Position numbers and translations under genes: made by a program
Assembly (NCBI RefSeq): GCF_003053745.1
Contig: NZ_QAYE01000007.1
Location: 230,616-294,615, forward strand
DNA length: 64,000 nt
Source: Sphingomonas faeni
Lineage (GTDB): Bacteria > Pseudomonadota > Alphaproteobacteria > Sphingomonadales > Sphingomonadaceae
Direction: 5' to 3'
Notes under the pieces: generated by a model
Databases searched by the model: none
What the model was told of the DNA's origin: nothing
What the model saw: the letters and a program-made list of their open reading frames with translations, nothing else
Shown: positions 20,125 to 30,569 of the stretch, one piece after another
How positions within the stretch are numbered: the first letter of the stretch is position 1
Layout: each line of letters begins with the position of its first letter

Positions 20125-21189
20125 ATGGCGATGACGGTTCGGCGTAAGCTTTTGGTGGGTGCGATCGCGTTGAGCGGAATGCTGGCCGCCGCCCCCGCGT
20201 TTGCCGATGTGAAGGCCGGCGTCGATGCCTGGGCGAAGGGCGATTATCCGCGTGCGATCACCGAGTGGCGCCCGCTGGCGGTCGCGGGCGATGCCGATGC
20301 GCAGTTCAACCTGGCGCAGGCGTACAAGCTGGGGCGCGGCGTGACGCTGGATCCGGTGCTGGCCGAGAGCTGGTTCCGGAAGGCGGCGATGCAAGGGCAT
20401 GTGCAGGCCGCGGACAATTACGGGCTCGCGCTGTTCCAGGCCGGCAAGAAGACGGATGCGCTGCCTTGGCTGCAGAAGTCGGTCGCGCATGGTGAGCCGC
20501 GGGCGCAACTCGTGCTCGGAACGATGCTGTTCAACGGCGACGGCATACCGCGCGATTTCCCGCGGGCCTATGCGCTGATGACGCGGGCCTCGGCGTCGGG
20601 CTTGCAGTCGGCCTCGCAGACGCTCGCGCAGATGGACCAGTATATCTCGCCCACCGACCGCGAGAAGGGCACCGCGCTGGCGCAGCAATATGCGTTGCAG
20701 TCCCCGCCGCCGGGTCCTTCGCGTGCGACGGTCGGGCAAACGCCGGTGGCGCCGCCGCGTACCGCCAGCGTGCCTCGTCCGTCGAAGCTGCCGCCGAGTT
20801 CGCTTCCTGCGCGCATTCCCGGGCCGACCCGCGAACCGGCCCCGACGCGGGAACCGACGCCGACGCGTGAGCCGGCATCGGTCAGGCAGGCGCAGGTGAA
20901 GCCGCCCAAGCCTGCGCCGACGAAACCTGCTCCGGCAAAAGCTATAGCGGCCAAGCCCGCGCCGGTGCGTGCGACGGGCAATTGGCGCGTCCAGCTTGGC
21001 GCGTTCCGCGATCAGGGCAATGCCGAGACGCAGTGGAACAAGGTTCGCGGCAAGCTGCGCGGTGCACAGCCCTTCTACGCGAAGGCGGGCGGCGTCACGC
21101 GGCTCCAGGCGGGTGGCTTTGCGTCGAAGGCGGATGCTACGCGGGCTTGCTCGGCGTCTGGCGTGGCGTGTGTGATCGTCGCGCCCTGA
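20125..21189 (+). CDS. Sel1-type repeat and SPOR domain protein, periplasmic
   Basis: A 354-residue protein with a cleavable signal peptide (cleavage likely after APAFA). Sel1/TPR-type repeats such as GDADAQFNLAQAYKLGRGV cover about residues 30-170. A Pro-rich linker with tandem PTREPAPTREP units and Lys-Pro blocks follows. The SPOR domain (NWRVQLGAFRDQGN to ACVIVAP) is at the C-terminus. Architecture suggests a septum-localised periplasmic scaffold. Two ATGs two codons apart make the exact start uncertain by six bases. Confidence 0.88.
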   Translation: MAMTVRRKLLVGAIALSGMLAAAPAFADVKAGVDAWAKGDYPRAITEWRPLAVAGDADAQFNLAQAYKLGRGVTLDPVLAESWFRKAAMQGHVQAADNYGLALFQAGKKTDALPWLQKSVAHGEPRAQLVLGTMLFNGDGIPRDFPRAYALMTRASASGLQSASQTLAQMDQYISPTDREKGTALAQQYALQSPPPGPSRATVGQTPVAPPRTASVPRPSKLPPSSLPARIPGPTREPAPTREPTPTREPASVRQAQVKPPKPAPTKPAPAKAIAAKPAPVRATGNWRVQLGAFRDQGNAETQWNKVRGKLRGAQPFYAKAGGVTRLQAGGFASKADATRACSASGVACVIVAP

Positions 21190-21234
21190 GCGGATGAGCC
21201 CGGCCGCTACGATACTCATGACGAGGATGTGCGA

Positions 21235-21444
21235 ATGTTCTTCCTGACCCTGGCGTTGCTGTCCGCGCCATCGACCTGCACCGAGATCAAGCAGCAGTGC
21301 CGCGCGTGTCCTACCGCGGGTAGCGTCAAAGGGTGTTCTACGGTCGGGATTGCGTGCCAGCCGACGCGTCGCATCTGCGAACCTGCCGTTCCTCCGAAGT
21401 CCGTCGCGCGGGCGGACCCGGTGGCTGACAAAAAGGCGCGCTGA
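21235..21444 (+). CDS. Small Cys-rich exported protein
   Basis: A 69-residue candidate with a signal peptide (MFFLTLALLSAPS) and six Cys in the following forty residues (CTEIKQQCRACPTAG-, C, C, C), suggesting disulphides or metal binding outside the cytoplasm. A GTG six bases upstream is an alternative start. Nothing identifies a family. Support is the signal peptide and the ordered Cys spacing; no strong ribosome site was seen. Confidence 0.45.
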   Translation: MFFLTLALLSAPSTCTEIKQQCRACPTAGSVKGCSTVGIACQPTRRICEPAVPPKSVARADPVADKKAR

Positions 21445-21543
21445 GCGATCGTGCCTATGCCCGGCGAATGAGCGATCGGGTGCGGCAGGGATCAAATAGC
21501 CGGACCGGTCGTTTCGTTTCGACATCGACCGGGAGCTAGATGC

Positions 21544-22029
21544 ATGATTTTGAAGACCTTGGCGCTGGCAGTTGCCGGCGCGACGCTGTTGGCCGCGTGT
21601 TCTGGTGAGCAGCCTGCGACGACTACGAGCAACGACGCGATGGTGGATAACGGGGTGTCGTTGCGTAACCTCGCCGAGACCGAAGTAGCGGTACCCAAGC
21701 CTGAGCAACTGACGGTGAAGGGGCGATTGATCCCGACCCCCTCCGATCCGACGTCACGCCACTTCCTGTTGCGTGAGCGGAAGGCGGCAAGCGGCACGAT
21801 CATCGCGATCCTACGTCAGGAGCATGAGGGCAAGGTCGCCTATGCGCGCACCGAGACGGATTGCGGCAAGCGGCTGTTCCATGTGCTGGGCGTGGGTCCG
21901 AACCGAGCGCTCGTCGAGACCAACGTGGCGCATGATGGTCCGCTGCGGCCGATCAAGGGTTTGCCGTTGCGCGAGGAGCTTGCGAAGTACGTCTGCGAAG
22001 CGAGCGGCACGCCGCTGGCGAAGGGCTGA
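21544..22029 (+). CDS. Hypothetical lipoprotein
   Basis: A 161-residue protein with a lipoprotein signal peptide ending LLAACSG. The mature part begins with a Thr/Ser-rich linker and then a small mixed domain with two Cys (TDCGKRLF and KYVCEAS) that may form a disulphide. The segment KVAYARTETDCGKRLFHVLGVG resembles no family I can name. It is probably attached to the inner or outer membrane. Confidence 0.7.
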   Translation: MILKTLALAVAGATLLAACSGEQPATTTSNDAMVDNGVSLRNLAETEVAVPKPEQLTVKGRLIPTPSDPTSRHFLLRERKAASGTIIAILRQEHEGKVAYARTETDCGKRLFHVLGVGPNRALVETNVAHDGPLRPIKGLPLREELAKYVCEASGTPLAKG

Positions 22030-22043
22030 CTCGACCCCTCTGA

Positions 22044-22168
22044 TCCTCCCCCGCTAGGGGGAGGTGGCTGGCACTTGCCAGACGGAGGGGGAGGTAAGGG
22101 AAACCAGCGTTCCGCGTCCTCCCCCTCCGTCACCTTCGGTGCCACCTCCCCCTAGCGGGGGAGGATCT
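22044..22168. repeat. Palindromic intergenic repeat, family C
   Basis: Outer arms CCTCCCCCGCTAGGGGGAGG and its inverse CCTCCCCCTAGCGGGGGAGG, with inner arms GACGGAGGGGGAGG and CCTCCCCCTCCGTC. The same plan recurs at 36.5 kb. Confidence 0.85.
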
Positions 22169-22177
22169 CAAGGACGG

Positions 22178-23059
22178 CTAGTCCAACACCCAGTCGCGCT
22201 TCGCGATACCCTGCGCGTATAGCAGCGCCGTCAGATCCCCATAATCGATCCGCGCAGCCGCTGCCGCCGCGACGATCGGCTTGGCGTGATACGCTACCCC
22301 CAGCCCAGCCGCCTCGATCATCGCCAGATCATTCGCGCCATCACCGACCGCGAGCGACTCCTCCACCACAATCCCCCGCTCGGCGATCGCGGCGCGCAGC
22401 GTCGTAAGCTTGGTATTCGACCCGACGATCGGCTTGGTCACCGTCCCCGTCAGCGTTCCGCCCTCGATCTCCAGCACGTTGGCGATCGCGCGGTCGAAGC
22501 CGATCTGCTTCGCAACCGGCTCTGCGAACCGCGTGAAGCCGCCCGATACCAGCACCGCCAGCGCGCCCCTTGCGCGCATCGTCCGCACCAGCGCCTTCGC
22601 GCCAGGCATGATCTTCACGCGTTCGGCCAGGCAGCGCTCGATGTCGCTTTCCGCCAGCCCCTTGAGCAGGGCCACGCGGGCATCGAGCGCCGCCTCGAAA
22701 TCGAGTTCACCGCGCATCGCGCGCTCGGTGATCTCGGCGATCTGCGGCTTGATCCCAGCGTAGTCGGCGAGTTCGTCGATGCATTCGACGGTGATCATCG
22801 TCGAGTCCATGTCGGCGATGAGCAGCTTCTTCGTGCGCGTCAGGCTCGATTGCACGACGACGTCGGTCGCGGGGAATGCGCCCTCGAGCGCGACCCGAGC
22901 AGCGTCCGGCGCCATACCGAAGATCAGGTCGGCGGCGTCCCCCTCGTCGATCCAGCCGCTCGCGCCCGGTGCGCAGCCGGCGTCGCGCAAGCGATCCATC
23001 GCGGTCGAAATATCGCCTGCGGTCAGCGTGCCCGAGGCTATAAGCGTTGCCGTGAACAT
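22178..23059 (-). CDS. serB: Phosphoserine phosphatase
   Basis: A 293-residue HAD-family enzyme that makes serine from phosphoserine. Catalytic Asp83 and Asp85 are in the DMDSTMI motif. VSGGFTRF and [14 protein letters not shown] are HAD motifs II and IV. The N-terminal 70 residues are an ACT-like regulatory region as in other bacterial SerB. The start at 23059 lies inside the first codons of the divergent miaA gene, so the two 5' ends overlap by eight bases. Confidence 0.95.
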   Translation of the reverse strand: MFTATLIASGTLTAGDISTAMDRLRDAGCAPGASGWIDEGDAADLIFGMAPDAARVALEGAFPATDVVVQSSLTRTKKLLIADMDSTMITVECIDELADYAGIKPQIAEITERAMRGELDFEAALDARVALLKGLAESDIERCLAERVKIMPGAKALVRTMRARGALAVLVSGGFTRFAEPVAKQIGFDRAIANVLEIEGGTLTGTVTKPIVGSNTKLTTLRAAIAERGIVVEESLAVGDGANDLAMIEAAGLGVAYHAKPIVAAAAAARIDYGDLTALLYAQGIAKRDWVLD

Positions 23060-23981
23060 AGAAACTCTCCCGAAGGTCGCGCTCATCGCAGGGCCGACCG
23101 CGAGCGGCAAGTCCGCGCTCGCGCTGGCCATCGCCGCGCGCCACGACGGCGTCGTCATCAACGCCGATTCCGCGCAGGTCTATGCCGACCTCCGCATCCT
23201 CACCGCGCGCCCGTCCGCGGAAGAAGAGGCCAGCGCCCCGCACCGGCTCTTCGGTCACGTGGATGCCGCCGATGCGAGCTACTCTGCGGCCCGCTGGGCT
23301 ACCGAGGCGACGCTGGCGATCCGCGACACGCTCGCGGAGGGGAAGCTGCCGATCCTGGTTGGTGGCACGGGGCTCTATATCCGCACGCTGCTCGACGGTA
23401 TCGCGCCTGTCCCAGACATCGACCCGGCCCTTCGCGAGGAGGTCCGCGCCCTCCCCGTCGCGGAGGCGCACGCAGCACTCACGCAACTTGATCCGCAGGC
23501 CGCGACCAAGCTCAACGCAGCCGACACCACCCGCGTCGCCCGCGCGCTCGAAGTCGTCCGCGGTACCGGCCGTACGCTTACCGACTGGCAGACCGATAAG
23601 GTCGGCGGGATCGGCGAGACGATCGGCGTCCGCGCGCTCATCCTGATCCCCGATCGCGACTGGCTCAATGCGCGTATCGACCAGCGCTTCGCCGAGATGG
23701 CCGATACCAGCCGCGAGGAGATCGCCGCGCTGCTCGCGCGCACCGACATCCCACAGGACGCCCCGATCCGCCGCGCGATCGGTGTGCCCGAGATCGCCGC
23801 GCTCGTCCGCGGCGAGACCTCGAAACCCGACGCCGTCGCCGCCGGATCGCTCGCCACGCGACGCTATGCCAAGCGCCAATATACGTGGCTAAGACACCAG
23901 CCGCCCGCCGCCTGGCCCCGCACCGAAGCGCTCGACCTCCCAACGCGCTTGCATCAATTTGAAACTATATTGCTCAAATGA
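23052..23981 (+). CDS. miaA: tRNA dimethylallyltransferase
   Basis: A 309-residue enzyme that prenylates A37 of tRNAs reading UNN codons. The P-loop GPTASGKS is at 14-21, followed by [20 protein letters not shown], the tRNA- and substrate-binding [19 protein letters not shown] and the C-terminal [12 protein letters not shown]. The start is GTG at 23052, the first in-frame start before the P-loop. It lies within the serB start region on the other strand. Confidence 0.96.
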   Translation: MNIETLPKVALIAGPTASGKSALALAIAARHDGVVINADSAQVYADLRILTARPSAEEEASAPHRLFGHVDAADASYSAARWATEATLAIRDTLAEGKLPILVGGTGLYIRTLLDGIAPVPDIDPALREEVRALPVAEAHAALTQLDPQAATKLNAADTTRVARALEVVRGTGRTLTDWQTDKVGGIGETIGVRALILIPDRDWLNARIDQRFAEMADTSREEIAALLARTDIPQDAPIRRAIGVPEIAALVRGETSKPDAVAAGSLATRRYAKRQYTWLRHQPPAAWPRTEALDLPTRLHQFETILLK

Positions 23982-24063
23982 TGTTTGACACGCATCTTTT
24001 ATATCGGTAGCCGGCCCAACCACGAGACGCTAAAGGCAGCGTTCTCGCAAAGGATGATATGAA

Positions 24064-25812
24064 ATGACCGAGAAGAGTGGAGCCGATATCCTGATCGAGG
24101 CGCTGTGCGATCTCGGCGTGGAGGTCGTCTTCGGCTATCCGGGTGGTGCCGTGCTGCCGATCTACGACGCGCTGTTTCGCTCGGGTCGGATCAAGCACAT
24201 TCTGGTGCGCCACGAACAGGCCGCGACGCATGCGGCCGAGGGTTATGCCCGCTCGACCGGCAAGCCCGGCGTGGTGCTCGTCACCTCGGGTCCCGGCGCG
24301 ACCAATGCCGTGACCGGCATCACCGACGCGCTGATGGATTCGATCCCGATGGTCGTGATCACCGGCCAGGTGCCGACCGCACTGATCGGCACCGACGCGT
24401 TCCAGGAGGCCGATACCGTCGGCATCACGCGCCATTGCTCGAAGCATAACTACCTCGTGAAGGACCCTGCCAAGCTTGGCGACGTGATCCACGAGGCGTT
24501 CCACATCGCCACCTCGGGTCGTCCGGGGCCAGTGGTCGTCGACATTCCCAAGGACGTGCAGGTCGCGACGGCTAGGTACAAGAAGCCGGGCCCGATCCAG
24601 CACAAGACCTATCGCCCGCAGGTGAAGGCCGACCAGTCGCAGATCGAGCAGCTGGTCGACATGCTCGCCGCGGCCGAACGTCCGATCCTGTATACCGGCG
24701 GCGGCATCATCAACTCGGGCCCCGCCGCGAGCCAGTTGCTGTGCGAACTCGTCCGCATCACCGGCGCGCCGGTGACGTCGACGCTGATGGGCCTTGGTGC
24801 CTACCCCGCGTCGGGGCCGCAATGGCTCGGCATGCTCGGGATGCACGGGACGTACGAGGCCAACATGGCGATGAACCAGGCCGACCTCGTCGTCGCGCTC
24901 GGCTCGCGCTTCGACGACCGCGTGACGGGGCGCTTGGACGCGTTCAGTCCGAACTCGCGGAAGGTGCATATCGACATCGATCGCTCGTCGGTGAACAAGA
25001 CCGTGCGCGTCGATCTCGGCATCATCGCGGATGTCGGTCATGCGCTCGAAGACATGGTGCGGATCTGGAAGAGCCGCCAGCATCCCAAGCCCGACACGAC
25101 CGACTGGCAGCGGCGGATCGCCGGCTGGCGCGCGGTGAAGTGTCTCGATTTCCCCGAGAACGATCCGACCGAGATCATGCCGCAGCGAGCGATCCGGGCG
25201 CTGTTCGACGCCACGCACGCACGCTCGCCGATCATCACGACCGAGGTCGGCCAGCACCAGATGTGGGCGGCGCAGCATTTCGGGTTCGAGAAGCCGAACA
25301 AGTGGCTGACCAGCGGTGGTCTCGGCACGATGGGCTACGGCCTGCCCGCCGCGATCGGCGCGCAGCTCGGCAACCCGAACGCGCTGGTGATCGACATTGC
25401 CGGCGAGGCGTCGATCCAGATGAACATCCAGGAGCTGGCGACCGCGTCGCAATACCGGTTGCCGGTGAAGATCTTCATCCTCAACAACCAGTATATGGGC
25501 ATGGTCCGCCAGTGGCAGGAGCTCACCTATGAGAGCCGCTATGCCGAGAGCTATTCGGATTCGCTGCCCGACTTCGTCAAGCTGGGCGAGGCATATGGCT
25601 GGAAGGGCATCCTGATCGAGACGCGCGACCAGCTCGACAGCGGGATCGCCGAGATGCTGGCGTATGACGGCCCGGTGATCGTCGACTGCCGCGTGTCGCA
25701 GCTGACGAATTGCTTCCCGATGATCCCGTCGGGCGCGGCGCATACCGACATGATCCTGCAGGCGAACGAAGTGTCCGGCACGATGGACGACGAAGCGAAG
25801 GCGCTGGTTTGA
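24064..25812 (+). CDS. ilvB: Acetolactate synthase large (catalytic) subunit
   Basis: A 582-residue thiamine-diphosphate enzyme that starts valine, leucine and isoleucine synthesis. The N-terminal GYPGGAVLPIYDAL and RHEQAATHAAEGYAR (catalytic Glu) and the C-terminal TPP/Mg region VIDIAGEASIQMN are present. FAD/herbicide-site segments such as MLGMHGTYEANMAMNQADLV are also present. It is the first of ilvB-ilvH-ilvC on one strand, although long palindromic repeats separate the genes. Confidence 0.97.
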   Translation: MTEKSGADILIEALCDLGVEVVFGYPGGAVLPIYDALFRSGRIKHILVRHEQAATHAAEGYARSTGKPGVVLVTSGPGATNAVTGITDALMDSIPMVVITGQVPTALIGTDAFQEADTVGITRHCSKHNYLVKDPAKLGDVIHEAFHIATSGRPGPVVVDIPKDVQVATARYKKPGPIQHKTYRPQVKADQSQIEQLVDMLAAAERPILYTGGGIINSGPAASQLLCELVRITGAPVTSTLMGLGAYPASGPQWLGMLGMHGTYEANMAMNQADLVVALGSRFDDRVTGRLDAFSPNSRKVHIDIDRSSVNKTVRVDLGIIADVGHALEDMVRIWKSRQHPKPDTTDWQRRIAGWRAVKCLDFPENDPTEIMPQRAIRALFDATHARSPIITTEVGQHQMWAAQHFGFEKPNKWLTSGGLGTMGYGLPAAIGAQLGNPNALVIDIAGEASIQMNIQELATASQYRLPVKIFILNNQYMGMVRQWQELTYESRYAESYSDSLPDFVKLGEAYGWKGILIETRDQLDSGIAEMLAYDGPVIVDCRVSQLTNCFPMIPSGAAHTDMILQANEVSGTMDDEAKALV

Positions 25813-25829
25813 TGACGTATTCGTCTTCT

Positions 25830-25943
25830 GCGCCCCTCCCTGGAAGGGAGGGGTTGGGGGTGGGTCGGCCTGCTTTGGCCACCGCCGCCTCCGATCGAAA
25901 CCAACCCACCCCCGGCCCCTCCCTGTCAGGGAGGGGAGAAGGC
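25830..25943. repeat. Palindromic intergenic repeat, family D, between ilvB and ilvH
   Basis: Inverted arms CCTGGAAGGGAGGGGTTGGG-GGTGGGTCGG and CCAACCCACCCCCGGCCCCTCCC around about 35 bases. Being inside a probable operon, it would form a strong hairpin in the ilvBH transcript. Confidence 0.85.
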
Positions 25944-25948
25944 TAATC

Positions 25949-26464
25949 ATGCACATTTCCCAGGAAAAGGCCGAGCGGCACACGCTCGCCGTCATCGTCG
26001 ACAACGAACCGGGGATCCTCGCCCGGATTGCGGGCCTGTTCACCGCGCGCGGCTATAATATCGAGAGCCTGACGGTGTCGGAGATCACTGCCGACAAGTC
26101 GGTCAGCCGGATCACAATCGTCACCAGCGCGTCGCCGGCGACGATGGAGCAGATCATCGCGCAGCTCGACCGGCTGGTGCCGGTGCACAAGGTCACCGAC
26201 CTCACCGCACAGGGCGCGCACGTCGAACGCGAACTCGCCCTAGTGAAGGTGCGTGGCACCGGCGACCACCGGATCGAGGCGCTGCGCCTTGCCGACGTCT
26301 ACCGCGCGCGCGTGGTCGATGCGACGACCTCGAGCTTTGTGTTCGAGGTCACCGGCGGGATCGACAAGATCGACAAGTTCGTCGAACTCATGGGTGAAGT
26401 CGGCCTGATCGAAGTAGCCCGAACCGGCATCGTCGCGATCGCCCGCGGCAAAGAGCCGGCTTAA
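25949..26464 (+). CDS. ilvH: Acetolactate synthase small (regulatory) subunit
   Basis: A 171-residue regulatory partner of IlvB that binds valine. An N-terminal ACT domain (TLAVIVDNEPGILARIAGLFTARGYNIESL) is followed by the C-terminal domain ending VARTGIVAIARG. The start MHISQEKAERH lies five bases after a repeat that ends in GGGAGAAGG, so the repeat appears to supply the ribosome binding site. Confidence 0.96.
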   Translation: MHISQEKAERHTLAVIVDNEPGILARIAGLFTARGYNIESLTVSEITADKSVSRITIVTSASPATMEQIIAQLDRLVPVHKVTDLTAQGAHVERELALVKVRGTGDHRIEALRLADVYRARVVDATTSSFVFEVTGGIDKIDKFVELMGEVGLIEVARTGIVAIARGKEPA

Positions 26465-26483
26465 CACTTCTCCGCTTTTTTAG

Positions 26484-27584
<1,101 letters not shown>

Positions 27585-27719
27585 CGCGAACGCGAGCGCG
27601 CGACAGCGCGTGAGCGCGGCCGGCACGACGGAGCCTGCCCATAAGGCACGGCTTCGCCGGGTCCGACGGGCTGGCGTGGGGAACGTGCTGAGGTCAGCGT
27701 GAAGCCTGCCGCTACCCTA

Positions 27720-27823
27720 CCACCCCGGCGAAGGCCGGGGCCCAGTTGGGGGACGTTGCTAACGGACGACAACGCTCCGTTACCTCGACCTTTCCAACTG
27801 GGCCCCGGCCTTCGCCGGGGTGG
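27720..27823. repeat. Palindromic intergenic repeat, family A
   Basis: Inverted arms CCACCCCGGCGAAGGCCGGG-GCCCAGTTGG and its complement around about 40 bases containing AACGGACGACAACGCTCCGTTA. The 483-base gap between ilvC and the yceI gene is taken up by this copy, a family B copy and short GC-rich sequence; no gene was seen. Confidence 0.9.
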
Positions 27824-27858
27824 TGGCGTTTTGGGGGAAGCGTCGATCACTCCTCCCC

Positions 27859-27936
27859 TGTTCCCTCGCGAACGCGGGGTCCAGGGTCTCGGGCGGTGAT
27901 CGTGGTTTAGCTGGGCCCCCGCGTCCGCGGGGGAAC
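27859..27936. repeat. Palindromic intergenic repeat, family B
   Basis: Inverted arms GTTCCCTCGCGAACGCGGGG-TCCAG and CTGGGCCCCCGCGTCCGCGGGG-GAAC around about 25 bases. Confidence 0.85.
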
Positions 27937-28067
27937 GAGAGCTGGCGGTGCACTCCACCGCGAGCGCGCGCCCCACCGACCCAATTCCGAAACACAGCGT
28001 TGGCATAACGTCGTTTGACGCGCCCCCTCCGCTCGGCCAGCATCGCGCGTCAAACAGGAGACCCCGC

Positions 28068-28673
28068 ATGCGCCTAGTCCTAGCCACGATCCTCGCCCTC
28101 ACCGCCGCGCCAGTACTGGCCCAGACCGCAGGCGTCCCCGGCGCCCCCGTCAAGGCACGCGTGACCGCCGGCACCTACGCGGTCGATCCGAACCACACAC
28201 AGGTCACGTGGGCGGTCAACCACATGGGCTTCTCCATGCTCGAAGGGCAGCTCGGCGCATCGGGCGGCAGCATCACCATCGATCCCGCCAAGCCGAACGC
28301 GACCAAGGTCGAAGTGAATTTCGCGATCGACCAGCTTTCGGTCACCGCCGCGCCGTTCGCGGGCCATCTGAAGTCGAAGGACTTCTTCGACGCCGCAACC
28401 TACCCGACCGCCAAGTTCGTCTCGACCAAGGTCGTTGCGACCGGCGACAAGGCGACGATCACCGGCGACCTCACGCTCAAGGGCGTCACCAAGCCGGTCG
28501 TACTCCAGGCGACCTTCATCGGCGCCGGCGCGAACCCGATGAACAAGAAGCTCAACTTTGGCTTCCGCGCGACGACCTCGATCAAGCGTAGCGACTTCAA
28601 TATCGGCGCCTACGCGCCGGTCGTGTCGGACAAGGTCGACCTGACCATCAACGCCGCGTTCTCGGCGCAATAA
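28068..28673 (+). CDS. YceI-family periplasmic lipid-binding protein
   Basis: A 201-residue protein with a signal peptide ending APVLAQ. The mature part is a YceI lipocalin-like barrel (GTYAVDPNHTQVTWAVNHMGFSM near the start; DLTLKGVTKPVVLQATF later). Members bind isoprenoid-type lipids in the periplasm. A good ribosome site (CAGGAG) precedes the ATG. It lies between ilvC and leuA, but its own promoter region and the leu leader suggest a separate unit. Confidence 0.93.
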   Translation: MRLVLATILALTAAPVLAQTAGVPGAPVKARVTAGTYAVDPNHTQVTWAVNHMGFSMLEGQLGASGGSITIDPAKPNATKVEVNFAIDQLSVTAAPFAGHLKSKDFFDAATYPTAKFVSTKVVATGDKATITGDLTLKGVTKPVVLQATFIGAGANPMNKKLNFGFRATTSIKRSDFNIGAYAPVVSDKVDLTINAAFSAQ

Positions 28674-28686
28674 TCTATCAAAATTT

Positions 28687-28722
28687 CTATCGCGCTGGAC
28701 ACGGACTGTGTCCGCGCGATAG
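28687..28722 (+). promoter_or_regulatory. Strong hairpin upstream of the leuA leader peptide
   Basis: CTATCGCGC-T-GGACAC pairs with GTGTCC-GCGCGATAG around a five-base loop: fifteen base pairs with one bulge. The right arm ends directly in AGGAAG, the ribosome site of the leader peptide. It has no T-run, so it is not a simple terminator of yceI. An operator or an RNA element of the leader are both possible. Confidence 0.6.
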
Positions 28723-28731
28723 GAAGTCGCA

Positions 28732-28776
28732 ATGACGCATGGCCGCCTCCCGCTGCTTCGACTTACGCGCCCTTAG
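28732..28776 (+). CDS. Leucine-rich leader peptide before leuA (attenuation leader)
   Basis: A 14-codon frame encoding MTHGRLPLLRLTRP, with four Leu codons among residues 6-11 (CTC, CTG, CTT, CTT). It is preceded by an AGGAAG ribosome site eight bases upstream and followed by a large inverted repeat. This is the classic layout of attenuation leaders for branched-chain amino acid genes. It starts 135 bases before leuA. Translation and function are inferred from the sequence only. Confidence 0.6.
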   Translation: MTHGRLPLLRLTRP

Positions 28777-28828
28777 GCGCGCCGATCGTTTGCGCGGTGG
28801 CCATGCCCCGTGCCTCGCGCCTAAGGGC
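28766..28828 (+). promoter_or_regulatory. Alternative RNA structures of the leuA leader
   Basis: The end of the leader peptide gene forms CGCGCC-CTTA-GGCGCG (28766-28781). The same arm, GCCCTTAGGCGCG (28769-28781), is perfectly complementary to CGCGCCTAAGGGC at 28816-28828. The two pairings exclude each other, as expected of a ribosome-position switch. No T-run follows, so control could act on translation initiation of leuA or through Rho. Confidence 0.6.
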
Positions 28829-28866
28829 TGACCCGAACGCTCCCGACGACACGAGAGATACGAGCC

Positions 28867-30525
28867 ATGCTGCGCGACCCATCGACCAAATACCGACCCT
28901 TCCCGCAAGTCGACCTGCCCGACCGCCAATGGCCGTCGAAGACCATCGTCAAGCCGCCCCGCTGGCTCTCCACCGACCTGCGCGACGGCAACCAGGCGCT
29001 GATCGACCCGATGGATGCGGAGAAGAAGACGCGCTTCTTCGACCTGCTCTGCAAGGTCGGCTTGAAGGAGATCGAGGTTGGTTTCCCGAGTGCGGGTGCG
29101 ACCGAATTCGACTTTATCTCCGGCCTCGTGAAGACCGGCCGCATACCCGACGACGTATCGATCCAGGTGCTGACCCAGTCACGTCGCGATCTGATCGAGA
29201 CGAGCTTTGCCAGCTTGGTCGGCGCGAAGACGGCGATCGTGCACCTGTACAACGCCGTATCGCCGGCATGGCGCAAGATCGTGTTCGGGATGGACCGCGC
29301 GCAGGTGAAGCAGATCGCGATCGACGGCGCCAAGGTGCTGCGCGACGAAGCCGCCAAGCAGCCGAACGTCCGTTGGCAGTTCGAATATTCGCCGGAGACC
29401 TTCTCGACCGCGGAACTCGATTTCAGCCTCGAGGTCTGCGAGTCGGTGATGGACGTCCTCATGCCCAGCCCTGAGAACCCGATCATCTTCAACCTGCCCG
29501 CGACCGTCGAGTGCGCGACGCCGAACATATATGCCGACCAGATCGAATGGTTCGGGCGGCACATCCGCAACCGCGATGCGGTGGCGATCTCGCTCCACAC
29601 GCACAACGACCGCGGCACCGGCGTCGCGGCGGCGGAGCTCGGCATGATGGCCGGCGCGGACCGTGTCGAGGGATGCCTGCTCGGCAATGGCGAGCGCACC
29701 GGCAATTGCGATCTCGTGACCGTCGCGCTCAACATGTACACGCAAGGCGTCGATCCGAAGCTCGACCTGTCGGACATCGACGGCGTCGTGAACACGGTCA
29801 ATTACTGTACCAACATCCCCGTCCACCCACGCACACCCTATGCCGGCGACCTGGTCTTCACTGCATTCTCGGGGTCGCATCAGGACGCGATCAAGAAGGG
29901 CTTCGCGGCGCAGGAGGCGAAGAACGACACGCTGTGGGAGGTGCCCTATCTCCCGATCGACCCCGCGGATCTCGGTCGCAGCTACGAGGCGGTGATCCGC
30001 GTAAACTCGCAATCCGGCAAGGGCGGCGTCGCCTGGGTGATCGAGCAGGACAAGGGGCTGAAGCTGCCCAAGCGCTTGCAGGCTGACTTCAGCCGGCATG
30101 TGCAGGCCTATGCAGACGAAACCAGTCGCGAGCTGAACGCGGCAGATATCTGGAGCCTGTTCGAGCGGACCTACATGCCGCAGGCCGACGACCGGGTGGA
30201 GTTGCGCGATTACGAGGAAAGCGGTGCCTCGGGGCAGCGCGTGTTCATCGGCCGCGTGGCGATCGATGGCGAGGAGCGGTCGATCTCCGGGCGTGGCAAC
30301 GGGCTGATCTCGGGCGTGATCGCGGCGATCGCGAAGTCGACTGGGCCGACTTTGGACGTGGTCGACTACAACGAGCACGCGATCGGCCACGGGGCGGATG
30401 CGCAGGCGGCGGCGTATGTCGAATGCCGGACTGCCGAGGGTCGGACGGTGTTCGGCGTCGGCATGGATACCGACATCGCGACTGCCTCGGTGCGTGCGGT
30501 CCTGAGCGCCGCCAACCGCGCCTGA
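28867..30525 (+). CDS. leuA: 2-isopropylmalate synthase
   Basis: A 552-residue enzyme that starts leucine synthesis from 2-oxoisovalerate and acetyl-CoA. The catalytic start [16 protein letters not shown] and the metal-binding [18 protein letters not shown] are clear. The C-terminal part is the LeuA allosteric dimer domain that senses leucine. Its length is that of the long (type 2, actinobacterial/alphaproteobacterial) group. It sits downstream of the leucine-rich leader and is closed by a terminator. Confidence 0.97.
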   Translation: MLRDPSTKYRPFPQVDLPDRQWPSKTIVKPPRWLSTDLRDGNQALIDPMDAEKKTRFFDLLCKVGLKEIEVGFPSAGATEFDFISGLVKTGRIPDDVSIQVLTQSRRDLIETSFASLVGAKTAIVHLYNAVSPAWRKIVFGMDRAQVKQIAIDGAKVLRDEAAKQPNVRWQFEYSPETFSTAELDFSLEVCESVMDVLMPSPENPIIFNLPATVECATPNIYADQIEWFGRHIRNRDAVAISLHTHNDRGTGVAAAELGMMAGADRVEGCLLGNGERTGNCDLVTVALNMYTQGVDPKLDLSDIDGVVNTVNYCTNIPVHPRTPYAGDLVFTAFSGSHQDAIKKGFAAQEAKNDTLWEVPYLPIDPADLGRSYEAVIRVNSQSGKGGVAWVIEQDKGLKLPKRLQADFSRHVQAYADETSRELNAADIWSLFERTYMPQADDRVELRDYEESGASGQRVFIGRVAIDGEERSISGRGNGLISGVIAAIAKSTGPTLDVVDYNEHAIGHGADAQAAAYVECRTAEGRTVFGVGMDTDIATASVRAVLSAANRA

Positions 30526-30536
30526 CCTTATGAAAG

Positions 30537-30565
30537 ACGGCCACCGGCTGAACCGGTGGCCGTTT
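30537..30565 (+). terminator. Rho-independent terminator after leuA
   Basis: ACGGCCACCGG-CTGAA-CCGGTGGCCGT, an 11-bp stem followed by TTTCTCCTT. The A-rich sequence on the left (GAAAG) could let it also serve the convergent DJ-1/PfpI gene. Confidence 0.9.
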
Positions 30566-30569
30566 CTCC

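Noticed and set aside
20035..21708. Minus-strand frame of over 500 codons opposite the Sel1-SPOR gene
   Set aside because: Arg/Gly-rich low-complexity translation typical of antisense GC-rich DNA; the plus strand has a clear signal peptide and SPOR domain.
23974..26043. Minus-strand frame across ilvB and ilvH
   Set aside because: Antisense of two well-defined enzymes and of a repeat.
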